Position numbers and translations under genes: made by a program. This document shows positions 16,282 through 24,567 of a DNA stretch of 64,000 nucleotides, piece after piece (position 1 is the first letter of the stretch; every line of letters starts with the position of its first letter). The notes under the pieces were generated by a model. It saw only the letters and a program-made list of their open reading frames with translations, did no database searches and had not been told where the DNA came from. The stretch covers positions 1 through 64,000 of the forward strand of contig JAZIHH010000001.1 in assembly GCA_036678685.1 (NCBI GenBank), written 5' to 3'. This stretch comes from JAZIHH01 sp036678685. GTDB taxonomy: Bacteria; Bacillota; UBA4882; UBA10575.

Positions 16282-18987
16282 TCAACCGGATTTGCGTTCC
16301 GGCTGCTTTGGCAGATCGACGTTAAACGCCACAGCGTTTTTGATTTTCTCACTCAATTCTTCCATCCGGTATGGTTTGGTCACGACGTTGCAAAAACCAT
16401 ATCTCCGGTAATCGGCCATTACTGGATCATTGGAATAACCACTGAAGACAATCACCTTGGCTTGGGGATCAAAGGCGAGGATTTGTTGTACTGCTTCTTT
16501 TCCGCCCATTCCCCCGGGGATCGTGAGGTCCATAATTACGACATCAAAGGGAGCGGACATCTCCTTTCCTTTCTTATATAAGGAGACCGCTTCCGCACCT
16601 TCTTCGGCTACGGTAACTTTGTAGCCGCAGTTTTCCAAAAACTCCTTGACCGAATTTCTGATTAAGGGTTCATCATCCATCAGCAGGATTCTTCGCCCCT
16701 GGCCGTCCGGGGAAAGGTTCATCTTTTTTCTTACCGGCACCGGTTTTTTTTCGGAAGCCGGAAGGTAAAAGTAAAAGGTTGAACCGGTTCCCGGTTTTGA
16801 GCGGACGCCAATGTAACCGTCATGTTTTTTTATTATATAGTAACTGGAAGAAAGCCCTAAACCGCTTCCCGATTTTTTCGTGGTAAAATAGGGGTCGAAA
16901 ATTTTTGTCAAATGCTCCTCGGGTATACCCGTACCTTCATCTTCAATCTCAACCTTGACGTATTTTCCGGCTTTTAGCATCATTTCGTTCCGGGCCGGGA
17001 CCACCTCGTTGCAGGCGGAGATTTTGATAACTCCGCCTCCGGGCATGGCCTGACAGGCATTGATTGTCAGATTGTGGATTACTTGGCTGATCTGCCCGCT
17101 GTCGATTTCCACCGTCCAAAGAACGGGAGAGAGAAAATATTCGATCTTGACCGGAGTCCCTCTTAAAGCAAACTCGGCCGTCTCCTTGATAATCTCGGAA
17201 AGCTTGGCCGCCTGTTTAACGGGTGCGCCGCCTTTGGCGAAAGCCAACAACTGTTTGGTCAGTTTGGCCGCCTTGAGGATTGCTTTTTCGATCGCTTGCA
17301 AGTCCTTAATTTCATCCCGCCCTTTCTCCATTTTTAAAGCGACCAGTTGGACGCGGGATAAAATGGCCGACAACAGGTTGTTAAAATCATGGGCGATCCC
17401 GCCGGCCAGGATACCTAAGGCCTCCAATTTTTGCATTTTCAACAATTGGCTTCGTTCTTTTTCGGCGGAAAGTTGTTCTTCCGAAGCCCGCAGGGCCTCT
17501 TTAGTCTGGCGGTATACGGTAATGTCCCTGTTGGTTCCGGTTAATTTGCGCGGAGGACCGTTTTCTCCGTTGGGCAGCGCTATCCCCCGGGTCCAAACCC
17601 ATTTCCAGCCCCCGGCTTTGGTCCGCATTTTGTATTCAACATCATAATATTTTTGCCTGCCTTCCCGGTAGTCTTGAAAAGCTTGGCATAAAACTGTTTT
17701 GTGGTCGGGATGGACGTTTCTTTGTAACCATTCGTAATCATACCGGATCCCGCCGGGTTCATAACCGAGAATCCTTTGCCAGTTTTCATCGTATTCAATT
17801 TCTCCCGTGGTAAGATCCCACTCCCAAAGCCCTTCGTCGGTTCCTTCCATGATCGCTTTAGTCCGTTGCTCATTCTGCCGGAGTAAAGACGCGATTTTTT
17901 CTTTCTCCTTGATCTCCGCCTGTAAATCCCGGTTGAGGGCCGTTAATTGTTCCTTTTGGTGGGACTTTTCCAAAGACAAGGCCAAGAGGTTCAAGTAGTT
18001 AAATAATAAAGCCGTTAACAGCAGATCTTGACCGGTCTCTTTTCGGGAAAGCAAAAGATAGCCAAAGAACAAATCGGCGGTTTTGATTTGGTAACCCAAT
18101 AATCCGGGCCGGCTTGCCAAGGAACAAGAATAAAACGCATAACTTTCCCCCTGGAAGGGAGCCTGGCATTTACGGCAATCCACGTCGGTCATGGATTGCC
18201 CGGTATACCCTTTTAAACACAGGTGATAGTTTTTTACCTTAAACACCGTTCGGAGAAGGCCTTCGGTAAATTCCGCTTTTCTTTGAAGCGTGGGAAGGGT
18301 CTCCAAGATACCGGTCACCGCCAATAGAAGGATGGAAATCTGGTTTAACTGCCATTGCCGTTTCTTTTTTTGGCGGGAAAAACTAAGAAACTTTTGATCC
18401 GGTATAAAATGGAATGGATTGTGCATGATCTGCCCGTTAACGAACAACAGGGGATGAATTTTAATGATCTCCATCAAAACGGCTCCGTGAAGACATTTGG
18501 TATCAAATTGACAGATGGCGGTGGCCGGGTGGTTTTGGAAAAACTTGTTGAGCATCATCGCATAATCCAAGAATTTCTCCGTACCCGGCAGACCTTTGGC
18601 CAGCCAATTGGTTTCTCCGATTGCCCGGAGCATGGTAAAACCCTCGGCAACGGCCTCTTCCGTCAACCGGCGCCACCGCACCAACATTTCTTCCGGAGAA
18701 AAATATCCCTGAGGATAATACATGTTCTTGGTCGTCGTTACGATCAGGCTTTTGTTTAAAACCTCTCCCGGGATCCCGTGCTTTTCACCGACCCGGGCGA
18801 TGATTTCCTCCCGGCTTAAGGAATCAGTGATACAGAGCACTTTTTCCCCGTTTTGTATCCCGGCGGTCACATAATCGATCACAAATTTTTTTTTATGGGC
18901 TTCATCAGCGTAGAGAAAACAGGTATGGCTTCCGGCCGGAATTGTTTGTTTCACGGAATCCGGATTAATGAAACTTTTTACCCCCAT
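16282..18987 (-). CDS. Soluble hybrid histidine kinase: MEDS - cysteine-rich sensor - PAS - HisKA/HATPase - receiver
   Basis: No signal peptide or membrane segment is visible in 901 residues, so this is a cytoplasmic sensor. About residues 15-200 resemble a MEDS (DcmR-type sensory) domain (IPAGSHTCFLYADEAHKKKF.., CQFDTKCL). About 225-345 form a second region with CRKC and other cysteines. A PAS_3 domain covers about 372-490 (GLWEWDLTTGEIEYD..). The phosphoacceptor motif is GIAHDFNNLLSAI, and the ATPase has NACQAMPGGG, DEGTGIPEEHL and GLGLSSSYYI. The C-terminal receiver phosphorylates Asp in VVIMDLTIPGG and has the conserved Lys in VVTKPYR. The start is the second ATG, six bases after GGGGAG. 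A SigH-like promoter lies about 40 bp upstream. The signal is unknown; MEDS domains elsewhere sense C1 or hydrocarbon compounds. Confidence 0.9.
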   Translation of the reverse strand: MGVKSFINPDSVKQTIPAGSHTCFLYADEAHKKKFVIDYVTAGIQNGEKVLCITDSLSREEIIARVGEKHGIPGEVLNKSLIVTTTKNMYYPQGYFSPEEMLVRWRRLTEEAVAEGFTMLRAIGETNWLAKGLPGTEKFLDYAMMLNKFFQNHPATAICQFDTKCLHGAVLMEIIKIHPLLFVNGQIMHNPFHFIPDQKFLSFSRQKKKRQWQLNQISILLLAVTGILETLPTLQRKAEFTEGLLRTVFKVKNYHLCLKGYTGQSMTDVDCRKCQAPFQGESYAFYSCSLASRPGLLGYQIKTADLFFGYLLLSRKETGQDLLLTALLFNYLNLLALSLEKSHQKEQLTALNRDLQAEIKEKEKIASLLRQNEQRTKAIMEGTDEGLWEWDLTTGEIEYDENWQRILGYEPGGIRYDYEWLQRNVHPDHKTVLCQAFQDYREGRQKYYDVEYKMRTKAGGWKWVWTRGIALPNGENGPPRKLTGTNRDITVYRQTKEALRASEEQLSAEKERSQLLKMQKLEALGILAGGIAHDFNNLLSAILSRVQLVALKMEKGRDEIKDLQAIEKAILKAAKLTKQLLAFAKGGAPVKQAAKLSEIIKETAEFALRGTPVKIEYFLSPVLWTVEIDSGQISQVIHNLTINACQAMPGGGVIKISACNEVVPARNEMMLKAGKYVKVEIEDEGTGIPEEHLTKIFDPYFTTKKSGSGLGLSSSYYIIKKHDGYIGVRSKPGTGSTFYFYLPASEKKPVPVRKKMNLSPDGQGRRILLMDDEPLIRNSVKEFLENCGYKVTVAEEGAEAVSLYKKGKEMSAPFDVVIMDLTIPGGMGGKEAVQQILAFDPQAKVIVFSGYSNDPVMADYRRYGFCNVVTKPYRMEELSEKIKNAVAFNVDLPKQPERKSG

Positions 18988-19026
18988 TTTCATCTCCCCG
19001 CCGCTTCTTATTTTTACAATTAATTG

Positions 19027-19055
19027 GTATTCGCGATGATATTACAAATTCCTTC
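19027..19055 (-). promoter_or_regulatory. Putative SigH-type promoter of the hybrid kinase gene
   Basis: On the minus strand GAAGGAATT (9/9 to the Bacillus SigH -35 box RNAGGAWWW) is followed after 11 bases by CGCGAATAC (7/9 to RNNGAATWW). Predicted transcription starts about 30 bases before the kinase start codon. Two similar sites lie at 20388..20416 and 31501..31529. Confidence 0.5.
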
Positions 19056-19177
19056 CTGGCGGCATAATATCTTCCAACACGTCGGTTCCTCATCTCCGTC
19101 CTTGGTCCCGTGTCCTCTTCAACATCATAATGAAGGCTGAGGCATAACAAAGGCCGGCCGGGAAAATTTTTGTTCAA

Positions 19178-19215
19178 ACATTAAACAACAAAAACGGTCT
19201 GGAATTCCAGACCGT
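19178..19215 (-). terminator. Intrinsic terminator after the sigma factor gene
   Basis: ACGGTCTGGAATTCCAGACCGT is a perfect 22-bp palindrome (19194..19215), followed on the minus strand by TTTTGTTGTTT. It separates the sigma gene from the kinase gene. Confidence 0.8.
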
Positions 19216-19276
19216 CAGTGCAGCTAAAAAAACGTCCGGCTCCCTATGTATGGTCAGCAGGGTTGCCCGGGTTTTA

Positions 19277-19954
19277 TCATATTATTTTTAAGCACAAATC
19301 CTTTCGCTTCCTAGTTTTGAGAGGAATTTGGGGATTGAGCAGAGAACCGTATTGCTCAATGACGCGTTGGAGTTTGAGGCGGGCTCTGGTTTTGGCGTTG
19401 TCGACTACTTTGGCCTTAACGCCGAGTTTTTGTTGGATCTCCCGGCAGGAATGGCCTTCAAGGTAAAAAAATAAGACCCGGTATTCGACTGGTGAAAGAT
19501 GGGCTTTTAACACTTTGTGCAGTCTCATGGCGGCGAGTTTTTCCTCCAAAATTAGCTCCGGATCAAAGGAAGAAGCATTGATGACATCCAAAAGAATCCA
19601 CGGTTCATCATGGGAAAGTTGTTGATAAAAAAAAGCGGCCTCCTGGGCAAGACGGTTCCTGGTATTCCACATCTGTTTCCGGGCATTATGTATTTTCCGT
19701 AGTATACAAATATAGGCGAAGGTGCTGAATTTGATCTTATAGAGCTCATTGTATTTGTTGATCGCTTTGAGAAGCCCGATTACCCCCTCTTGGAGCAAAT
19801 CTTCATAATCACCGGGATACGAATTCACGTTTCGCACAATATGTTTCACCATGGGCAGGTACTTGCAAACCAATTTTTCCTTTGCTTTGGGGTCTTGACA
19901 AATTCTGATTCTTGTCAGGTACTCCAGATCCTTTTCTTGATTACCCAGACTCAC
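19277..19954 (-). CDS. Sigma-70 family factor, SigH-like
   Basis: The 225-residue product has region 2 (LVCKYLPMVKHIVRN, DYEDLLQEGVIGLLKAINKYN, and IKFSTFAYICILRKIHNARK for -10 recognition) and region 4 (LSPVEYRVLFFYLEGHSCREIQQKLGVKAKVVDNAKTRARLKLQ) with no region 1 or 3.0. This layout and length match the stationary-phase/early-sporulation factor SigH more than ECF sigmas. The start is GTG at 19952..19954 with GGGAGG seven bases upstream; an overlapping ATG would meet TGA at once. It lies next to spoVS, a SigH target in Bacillus, and SigH-like promoter motifs precede both neighbours. The exact paralogue (SigH, or another sporulation or general sigma) is not certain. Confidence 0.8.
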   Translation of the reverse strand: MSLGNQEKDLEYLTRIRICQDPKAKEKLVCKYLPMVKHIVRNVNSYPGDYEDLLQEGVIGLLKAINKYNELYKIKFSTFAYICILRKIHNARKQMWNTRNRLAQEAAFFYQQLSHDEPWILLDVINASSFDPELILEEKLAAMRLHKVLKAHLSPVEYRVLFFYLEGHSCREIQQKLGVKAKVVDNAKTRARLKLQRVIEQYGSLLNPQIPLKTRKRKDLCLKII

Positions 19955-20020
19955 ATTGTCACCTCCCGACCATATCTGGTAAATATATATGGCCGGGTTG
20001 TCCTCTTTAGACCTTTATAC

Positions 20021-20046
20021 AAAAAAAATGAAATCTCCCGTGGAGA
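20021..20046 (-). terminator. Likely terminator after spoVS
   Basis: A short stem (TCTCC/GGAGA, 3-base loop) is followed on the minus strand by TTTCATTTTTTTT, 20 bp after the spoVS stop. The stem is weak but the T run is long. Confidence 0.5.
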
Positions 20047-20065
20047 GAACCAACACAAATACAAA

Positions 20066-20326
20066 TTATCTTGGTTGCACAACGAACTTGATGGCCGTTC
20101 TTTCCTCGCCGTTGATCTCCACTTCGGAAAAAGCAGGAATACAAATTAAATTAATCCCGTTGGGGGCCACATAACCTCGGGCAATAGCGATTGCTTTTAT
20201 CGCCTGATTGACGGCGCCGGCACCGATGGCCTGGATTTCTGTGGTTTTTTCTTCCCTGATCATCGCCGCTACAGCACCTGCCACGGATTTAGGATTAGAT
20301 TTTGCTGAAACTTTTAGTACCTCCAA
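20066..20326 (-). CDS. spoVS: Stage V sporulation protein S
   Basis: SpoVS is a small Alba-like protein needed for late sporulation and coat assembly in Bacillus. The 86-residue product (LEVLKVSAKSNPKSVAGAVA.., EIQAIGAGAVNQAIKAIAIARG, LICIPAFSEVEINGEERTA) is nearly identical to the family over its whole length. TTG at 20324..20326 is the start: it has GGGGAGG eight bases upstream and gives the family N-terminus; the upstream extension has no similarity. A SigH-like promoter at 20388..20416 precedes it. Confidence 0.95.
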   Translation of the reverse strand: MEVLKVSAKSNPKSVAGAVAAMIREEKTTEIQAIGAGAVNQAIKAIAIARGYVAPNGINLICIPAFSEVEINGEERTAIKFVVQPR

Positions 20327-20387
20327 TTTGTCTACCTCCCCCTTATTCTTTAAACAATGACTGTTGAATATTCTTTTTCTTTTCTTA

Positions 20388-20416
20388 TAATTACACAACT
20401 GCCGGAAAATTCCTTC
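20388..20416 (-). promoter_or_regulatory. Putative SigH-type promoter of spoVS
   Basis: On the minus strand GAAGGAATT (9/9 to RNAGGAWWW), an 11-base gap, then GTGTAATTA (8/9 to RNNGAATWW). It lies immediately after the rnc stop codon and about 60 bases before the spoVS start. Confidence 0.5.
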
Positions 20417-20417
20417 A

Positions 20418-21116
20418 TTAGAACAAAATATTCTGTAGGTATTTCAACCCTTCCTTGGCCGCCTCTTGTTCCGCTTCTTTTTTGCTTCTTCCTTTTCCGG
20501 TACCGACCAGTTTCTCCCGGTAGTACACATTTACTGTATAAAGGCGGTCGTGGTCCGGTCCTTCAATCCGGAGCAAATGATAGCGAGGGGTTTCCCCTTT
20601 GCTTTGGAGCAACTCTTGCAGCTCGGTTTTGGGGTCCAGCGGTTCTTTCCCGTTAACCAGCAACTCTTCAATCTCCGGTTGCCATTTGCTAAGAATAAAA
20701 TCCTTTACCTTTTCCCACCCGTGCTCTAAATAAACGGCGGCAATCAAGGCTTCCATGGCATCAGCCAGTAAAGCTTCTTTTTTGCGCCCGCCGGTTTTTT
20801 CTTCCCCGGCTCCCAGAAAGAGATACTCGCCCAACTCCAGTCTTTCCGCAACCCTGGCCAACGTAGAGGCGCTGACCAGGTAGGCCCGGGTTTTTGACAG
20901 TTCGCCTTCCGACCGGTGGCTGAATTGATGGTAAAGGTAATCGCTGATCACCAGGGAAAGGACGGAATCACCAAGGAATTCCAAACGTTCATTGGATTTT
21001 TCTCCCGTTTCATGACTATAGGAACGGTGAATTAAGGCTTGTTTCAAAAGGGTTCTTTCCTGTGGAAAGATATCCAACTTGGCGGCAAGTTCCTGATAAT
21101 CCCGGGGGGGCGGCAA
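20418..21116 (-). CDS. rnc: Ribonuclease III
   Basis: RNase III cuts double-stranded RNA in rRNA processing and mRNA turnover. The catalytic domain has the signature NERLEFLGDSVLSLVISDYLY and the acidic DAMEALIAAVYLE; the dsRNA-binding domain (DPKTELQELLQSKGETPRY.., GKGRSKKEAEQEAAKEGLKYL) ends the protein. TTG at 21114..21116 is chosen as start because AAAGGAG lies eight bases upstream; the frame is open much further but overlaps fabF without similarity. At 232 residues it has normal size. It is the last gene of the fab run. Confidence 0.95.
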   Translation of the reverse strand: MPPPRDYQELAAKLDIFPQERTLLKQALIHRSYSHETGEKSNERLEFLGDSVLSLVISDYLYHQFSHRSEGELSKTRAYLVSASTLARVAERLELGEYLFLGAGEEKTGGRKKEALLADAMEALIAAVYLEHGWEKVKDFILSKWQPEIEELLVNGKEPLDPKTELQELLQSKGETPRYHLLRIEGPDHDRLYTVNVYYREKLVGTGKGRSKKEAEQEAAKEGLKYLQNILF

Positions 21117-21150
21117 TGACGAAACTCCTTTCTCCTCTTGTCCGCAAGCG

Positions 21151-22392
21151 TTACCGGTTAAAGCGCGCCAAAGCCAAACAGGCGTTATGGCCGCCAAAAC
21201 CGAAGGAATTAGAAAGCGCGTAATTGCATTGTTGTTTTCTTGCCACATTAGGCACATAATCCAGATCGCAGTCGGGATCAGGATTTTCGTAGTTGATCGT
21301 CGGCGGAATAACGCCGTGTTTTAACGCCAGGGCGGTAATGATGGCTTCCACTCCCCCGGCGGCGCCTAAAAGATGTCCCAGCATCGATTTGGTGGAACTG
21401 ATCGCCAGTTTATAGGCGTGTTCGCCAAAAAGTTTTTTAATCGCCAACGTTTCGATCTGGTCATTTTGCCGCGTGGAGGTGCCATGGGCGTTAATATAAT
21501 CGACTTGTTCCGGTTGGAGACCGGCATCCTCCAGGGTTCTTTTCATGGCTTCGTAGGCGCCCAGGCCTTCGGGGTGCGGGGCGGTCATATGATAGGCGTC
21601 GCAAGAGGCGCCGTAGCCAATGATTTCGGCGTAAATTTTCGCTCCCCGGGCCTGCGCTTTCTCCAGATCCTCGAGAACCAGGATTCCCGCCCCTTCGCCC
21701 ATGACAAAACCGTCTCTTTCGGCGTCAAAGGGACGGCTGGCTTTCTCCGGTTCCTCGTTGCGCCGGGAAAGGGCACCGGCGGAAGTAAAACCGGCATAGG
21801 AAATGGGGGTGATGGCCGCTTCCGAACCGCCGGCAATCATGGCATCGGCGATTCCACTCTGAACGGCACGAAACGCTTCGCCAATGGCGTGGGTGCCGGC
21901 GGCGCAAGCGGTAACCGTGGCGTAATTGGGGCCGCGGGCCCCGGTATAGATGGAGACTTGTCCGGCGCCCATATTGACGATGATCATCGGAATGAAAAAG
22001 GGGCTGACCCGTTTGGGACCTTTGTCATAACAGGTCCGAAACTGATTTTCCATGGTTTCCATCCCGCCGATGCCGGAACCCAAAATCACCCCTACCCGGG
22101 AAGCGTTTTCTTCAGTAATTGTCAACCCGGAATCTTCTAAAGCTTTTAAAGCGGCAACCACGGCGAATTGAACAAAGCGGTCCATGCGGCGGGCCGCTTT
22201 TTTATCGATGAAGGCGGAAGGGTCAAAGTCTTTTATCTCGCCGCCGATTTTAACGTCAAAATCTGTGGTGTCAAAAGCTTCTACCCGGGAAATACCGGAC
22301 CGGCCGTTGGTAATTGCCGACCAAAAAGGGGCGACCTCCATTCCTAAAGCGGTAACCAGCCCTAGCCCGGTGATGACCACTCTTCTCTTCAT
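21151..22392 (-). CDS. fabF: 3-oxoacyl-[acyl-carrier-protein] synthase II
   Basis: FabF condenses malonyl-ACP with acyl-ACP in fatty acid elongation. The nucleophile is in TVTACAAGTHAIGEAF (Cys about 163) and the two histidines are in HGTSTRQND (about 303) and GHLLGAAGG (about 340). The N-terminal MKRRVVITGLGLVTALG and 413-residue length are typical. ATG has AAGGAG upstream. Two hairpins separate it from acpP. Confidence 0.97.
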   Translation of the reverse strand: MKRRVVITGLGLVTALGMEVAPFWSAITNGRSGISRVEAFDTTDFDVKIGGEIKDFDPSAFIDKKAARRMDRFVQFAVVAALKALEDSGLTITEENASRVGVILGSGIGGMETMENQFRTCYDKGPKRVSPFFIPMIIVNMGAGQVSIYTGARGPNYATVTACAAGTHAIGEAFRAVQSGIADAMIAGGSEAAITPISYAGFTSAGALSRRNEEPEKASRPFDAERDGFVMGEGAGILVLEDLEKAQARGAKIYAEIIGYGASCDAYHMTAPHPEGLGAYEAMKRTLEDAGLQPEQVDYINAHGTSTRQNDQIETLAIKKLFGEHAYKLAISSTKSMLGHLLGAAGGVEAIITALALKHGVIPPTINYENPDPDCDLDYVPNVARKQQCNYALSNSFGFGGHNACLALARFNR

Positions 22393-22426
22393 TTTCCCAC
22401 TCCTTACTGGAGTTTTATTAAGAAGT

Positions 22427-22448
22427 CCCCCGCCGGTTCCGGCGGGGG
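22427..22448. promoter_or_regulatory. Intercistronic hairpin acpP-fabF, proximal to fabF
   Basis: CCCCCGCCGG and CCGGCGGGGG form a perfect 10-bp stem with a 2-base loop. No T run follows on the minus strand, so it is more likely an mRNA stability or processing element than a terminator. Confidence 0.6.
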
Positions 22449-22473
22449 CAACTAATTCCGGGATTATTTTTTA

Positions 22474-22504
22474 AGAAAGTCCCGAGTCGGACCCGGGACT
22501 TTCT
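22474..22504. promoter_or_regulatory. Intercistronic hairpin acpP-fabF, proximal to acpP
   Basis: AGAAAGTCCCG pairs perfectly with CGGGACTTTCT around a 9-base loop, 13 bases after the acpP stop. The minus-strand sequence after it is A-rich instead of T-rich, which argues against termination and for 3'-end protection of the abundant acpP message. Confidence 0.6.
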
Positions 22505-22517
22505 AAAAATTGGGGGA

Positions 22518-22754
22518 TTATTGAGTGCGCTCTTTAATGTATTTAACTGCATCCCCTACCGTCACAATTTTTTCGGCGTCCTCATCCGGAATCTCCATGT
22601 CGAACTCTTCCTCGAAAGCCATAATGAGTTCAACTATATCCAAAGAATCGGCGCCTAAATCATCGACGAAAGAAGCCTTTTCGGTTACCTCCTGTTCATC
22701 AACACCCAATTGCTCCACCACAATTTCTTTAACCTTGGCAAAGGTATTATCCAC
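22518..22754 (-). CDS. acpP: Acyl carrier protein
   Basis: ACP carries growing acyl chains on a phosphopantetheine arm. The attachment serine is in DDLGADSLDIVELIMAFEEEF and the helices II-IV are typical. GTG at 22752..22754 is the start (GGAGG seven bases upstream), giving 78 residues beginning MDNTFAKVKEIV; the longer frame runs through the ribosome binding site. It lies between fabG and fabF, its partners. Confidence 0.97.
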   Translation of the reverse strand: MDNTFAKVKEIVVEQLGVDEQEVTEKASFVDDLGADSLDIVELIMAFEEEFDMEIPDEDAEKIVTVGDAVKYIKERTQ

Positions 22755-22824
22755 TATGTCACCTCCTTCCACTAATCCATACCCTGGGATAAAACTGGTT
22801 GAAATATTTATGGAAAATTTTTAT

Positions 22825-23562
22825 TCACATGACCATGCCGCCGTCTACCCGCAACACCTGGCCGGTAATGTATCCGGCATCCGGGGAAACCAGGAAAGCC
22901 ACGGTTTTGGCCACATCCTCCGGCGAACCGAACCGCCCCAGGGGAATTTGACGCAGTAGATTTGTTTTGACCTCTTCCGCCAAAACCTCAGTCATTTGTG
23001 ACTGGATAAATCCGGGGGCTACCGCGTTAACCCTTATTCCCCGGGAAGCCAGTTCCTTGGCCATGGTTTTCGTAAAGGCAATTACCCCCGCTTTTGAGGC
23101 GGCGTAATTGGCCTGTCCAATGTTGCCAATCTCGCCGACTACCGACGCTATATTGACGATTTTGCCGGATCTCTGCTTTAACATAGGTTTTAACGCCGAC
23201 TTGGTCATGGTAAAAATACCCTTCAAATTAACGGCGATCACTTTGTCCCAGTCTTCTTCCGGCATCCGGAGTAAAAGATTGTCCCGGGTGATTCCGGCGT
23301 TGTTAACCAGAATATCCAGTTTCCCGCATTTTTCAATGGTCTCCCGGACCATCCGTTGCGCGTCTTCCATGGCGGCCACATCACCGGTGACGGAGTAGGC
23401 TTGATATCCCTCTTCCCGTAAAGCGGCGGCGGTTTTTTCCACCTCGGGGATGAGATCCGCCAGGACCACAGTGGCGCCTTCTTTGGCCAAAACGGCGGCA
23501 ATCGCCTGGCCGATTCCCCGGGCGGCGCCGGTCACCAAGGCCGCCTCCTGATTTAATTTCAT
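22825..23562 (-). CDS. fabG: 3-oxoacyl-[acyl-carrier-protein] reductase
   Basis: FabG is an NADPH-dependent short-chain dehydrogenase that reduces beta-ketoacyl-ACP. It has the glycine motif VTGAARGIGQAIA, NNAG (ILVNNAGITRDNLLLRM), catalytic Ser in NIASVVGEIGNIGQ, YAASK (Tyr about 155) and the C-terminal YITGQVLRVDGGMVM. It has 245 residues. AAAGGAGG overlaps the fabD stop codon, so the two genes are translationally close. Confidence 0.97.
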   Translation of the reverse strand: MKLNQEAALVTGAARGIGQAIAAVLAKEGATVVLADLIPEVEKTAAALREEGYQAYSVTGDVAAMEDAQRMVRETIEKCGKLDILVNNAGITRDNLLLRMPEEDWDKVIAVNLKGIFTMTKSALKPMLKQRSGKIVNIASVVGEIGNIGQANYAASKAGVIAFTKTMAKELASRGIRVNAVAPGFIQSQMTEVLAEEVKTNLLRQIPLGRFGSPEDVAKTVAFLVSPDAGYITGQVLRVDGGMVM

Positions 23563-23566
23563 ATTA

Positions 23567-24502
23567 CTAAACCTCCTTTAAAATTGCAAGTACTTTTTTA
23601 AAGTCCGCCATTTCGAGTACGGGAAAGGTTTTTGCCTCCCGTAAAGTCTTTTTCACGAGGCCGGTTACTACTTTGCCACCCGGTTCAAGATAATATCCAG
23701 CTCCCAACTTGTCCAACCGGCGGACCGACTTTTCCCACAAGACCGGGGAGTAGAGCTGTTGGGCCAACAAGCCGGGAATTTCTTCCGCGGTGGTAACCAC
23801 TTCAGCTGTAACATTGGTTACCAAAGGAATCGCCGGGGGGGAAAAATCAATTTTGGCCAGTACTTTCTCAAATTCCTCCGCCGCCGGACGCATCATGCGG
23901 GAGTGAAAAGCCCCGCTGACTTCCAGGACCACGGCCTTGCCCTTTTTTTCCGCATTAATCTCCTCGGCCAATTTGACCACGAGTTTTTTTTCGCCGGAGA
24001 CGACGATTTGGGAGGGCGAATTAAAGTTGGCCGCTTCGATCAAGCCCTCTTTTTGATACTTGGCCAGGACCATGTTTAAGGTTTCCTGATCCATATTCAC
24101 CACGGTGGCCATACCCCCGTCTCCCGGGGTTGAAGCCATCAGTTCGGCCCGCTTTTTAACGAGAAGCAGCCCCTCCGTAAAGGGCAGGGCGCCGGCAACC
24201 GCCAGGGCGGTATACTCGCCCAGGCTGTGCCCGGCCACCATGGAAGGGACAATCCCTTCCTTTTGTAAAAGATGGGAAATAATAAAGCCGACTGTAAAAA
24301 TAGCCGGTTGCGCGATACGGGTATCTTTCAGTTTTTCCGCAGGCCCTTCAAAACAGTAACGCCGTAAGGGCAGATCGAGAATCTCTTCCGCCTGGCAAAA
24401 AAGATTCCGGGCGTCTTCACTCGCCTGGTAAAAGGATTGTCCCATTCCCACCTGCTGGGAACCCTGGCCGGGGAAAAGAAAAGCCAGGTTTGGTTGGGCC
24501 AT
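23567..24502 (-). CDS. fabD: Malonyl CoA-acyl carrier protein transacylase
   Basis: FabD loads malonate from CoA onto ACP. It opens with LAFLFPGQGSQQVGMG; the active serine is in AGHSLGEYTALAVAG (about 92), with Arg in KKRAELM and His in SGAFHSRMM. It has 311 residues, typical length. ATG has AGGAGGGG upstream. It lies between plsX and fabG; fabH, the usual gene between plsX and fabD, is absent here. Confidence 0.97.
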   Translation of the reverse strand: MAQPNLAFLFPGQGSQQVGMGQSFYQASEDARNLFCQAEEILDLPLRRYCFEGPAEKLKDTRIAQPAIFTVGFIISHLLQKEGIVPSMVAGHSLGEYTALAVAGALPFTEGLLLVKKRAELMASTPGDGGMATVVNMDQETLNMVLAKYQKEGLIEAANFNSPSQIVVSGEKKLVVKLAEEINAEKKGKAVVLEVSGAFHSRMMRPAAEEFEKVLAKIDFSPPAIPLVTNVTAEVVTTAEEIPGLLAQQLYSPVLWEKSVRRLDKLGAGYYLEPGGKVVTGLVKKTLREAKTFPVLEMADFKKVLAILKEV

Positions 24503-24567
24503 CTGTCAACCCCTCCTCTCCACAAAGGTCAGCTCAATGATGGTGTTTTATGTTTTCATTTTCTCTT

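Noticed and set aside
22474..22504. Terminator between acpP and fabF
   Set aside because: No T run follows the hairpin on the coding strand, and fabF and rnc have no other evident promoter.
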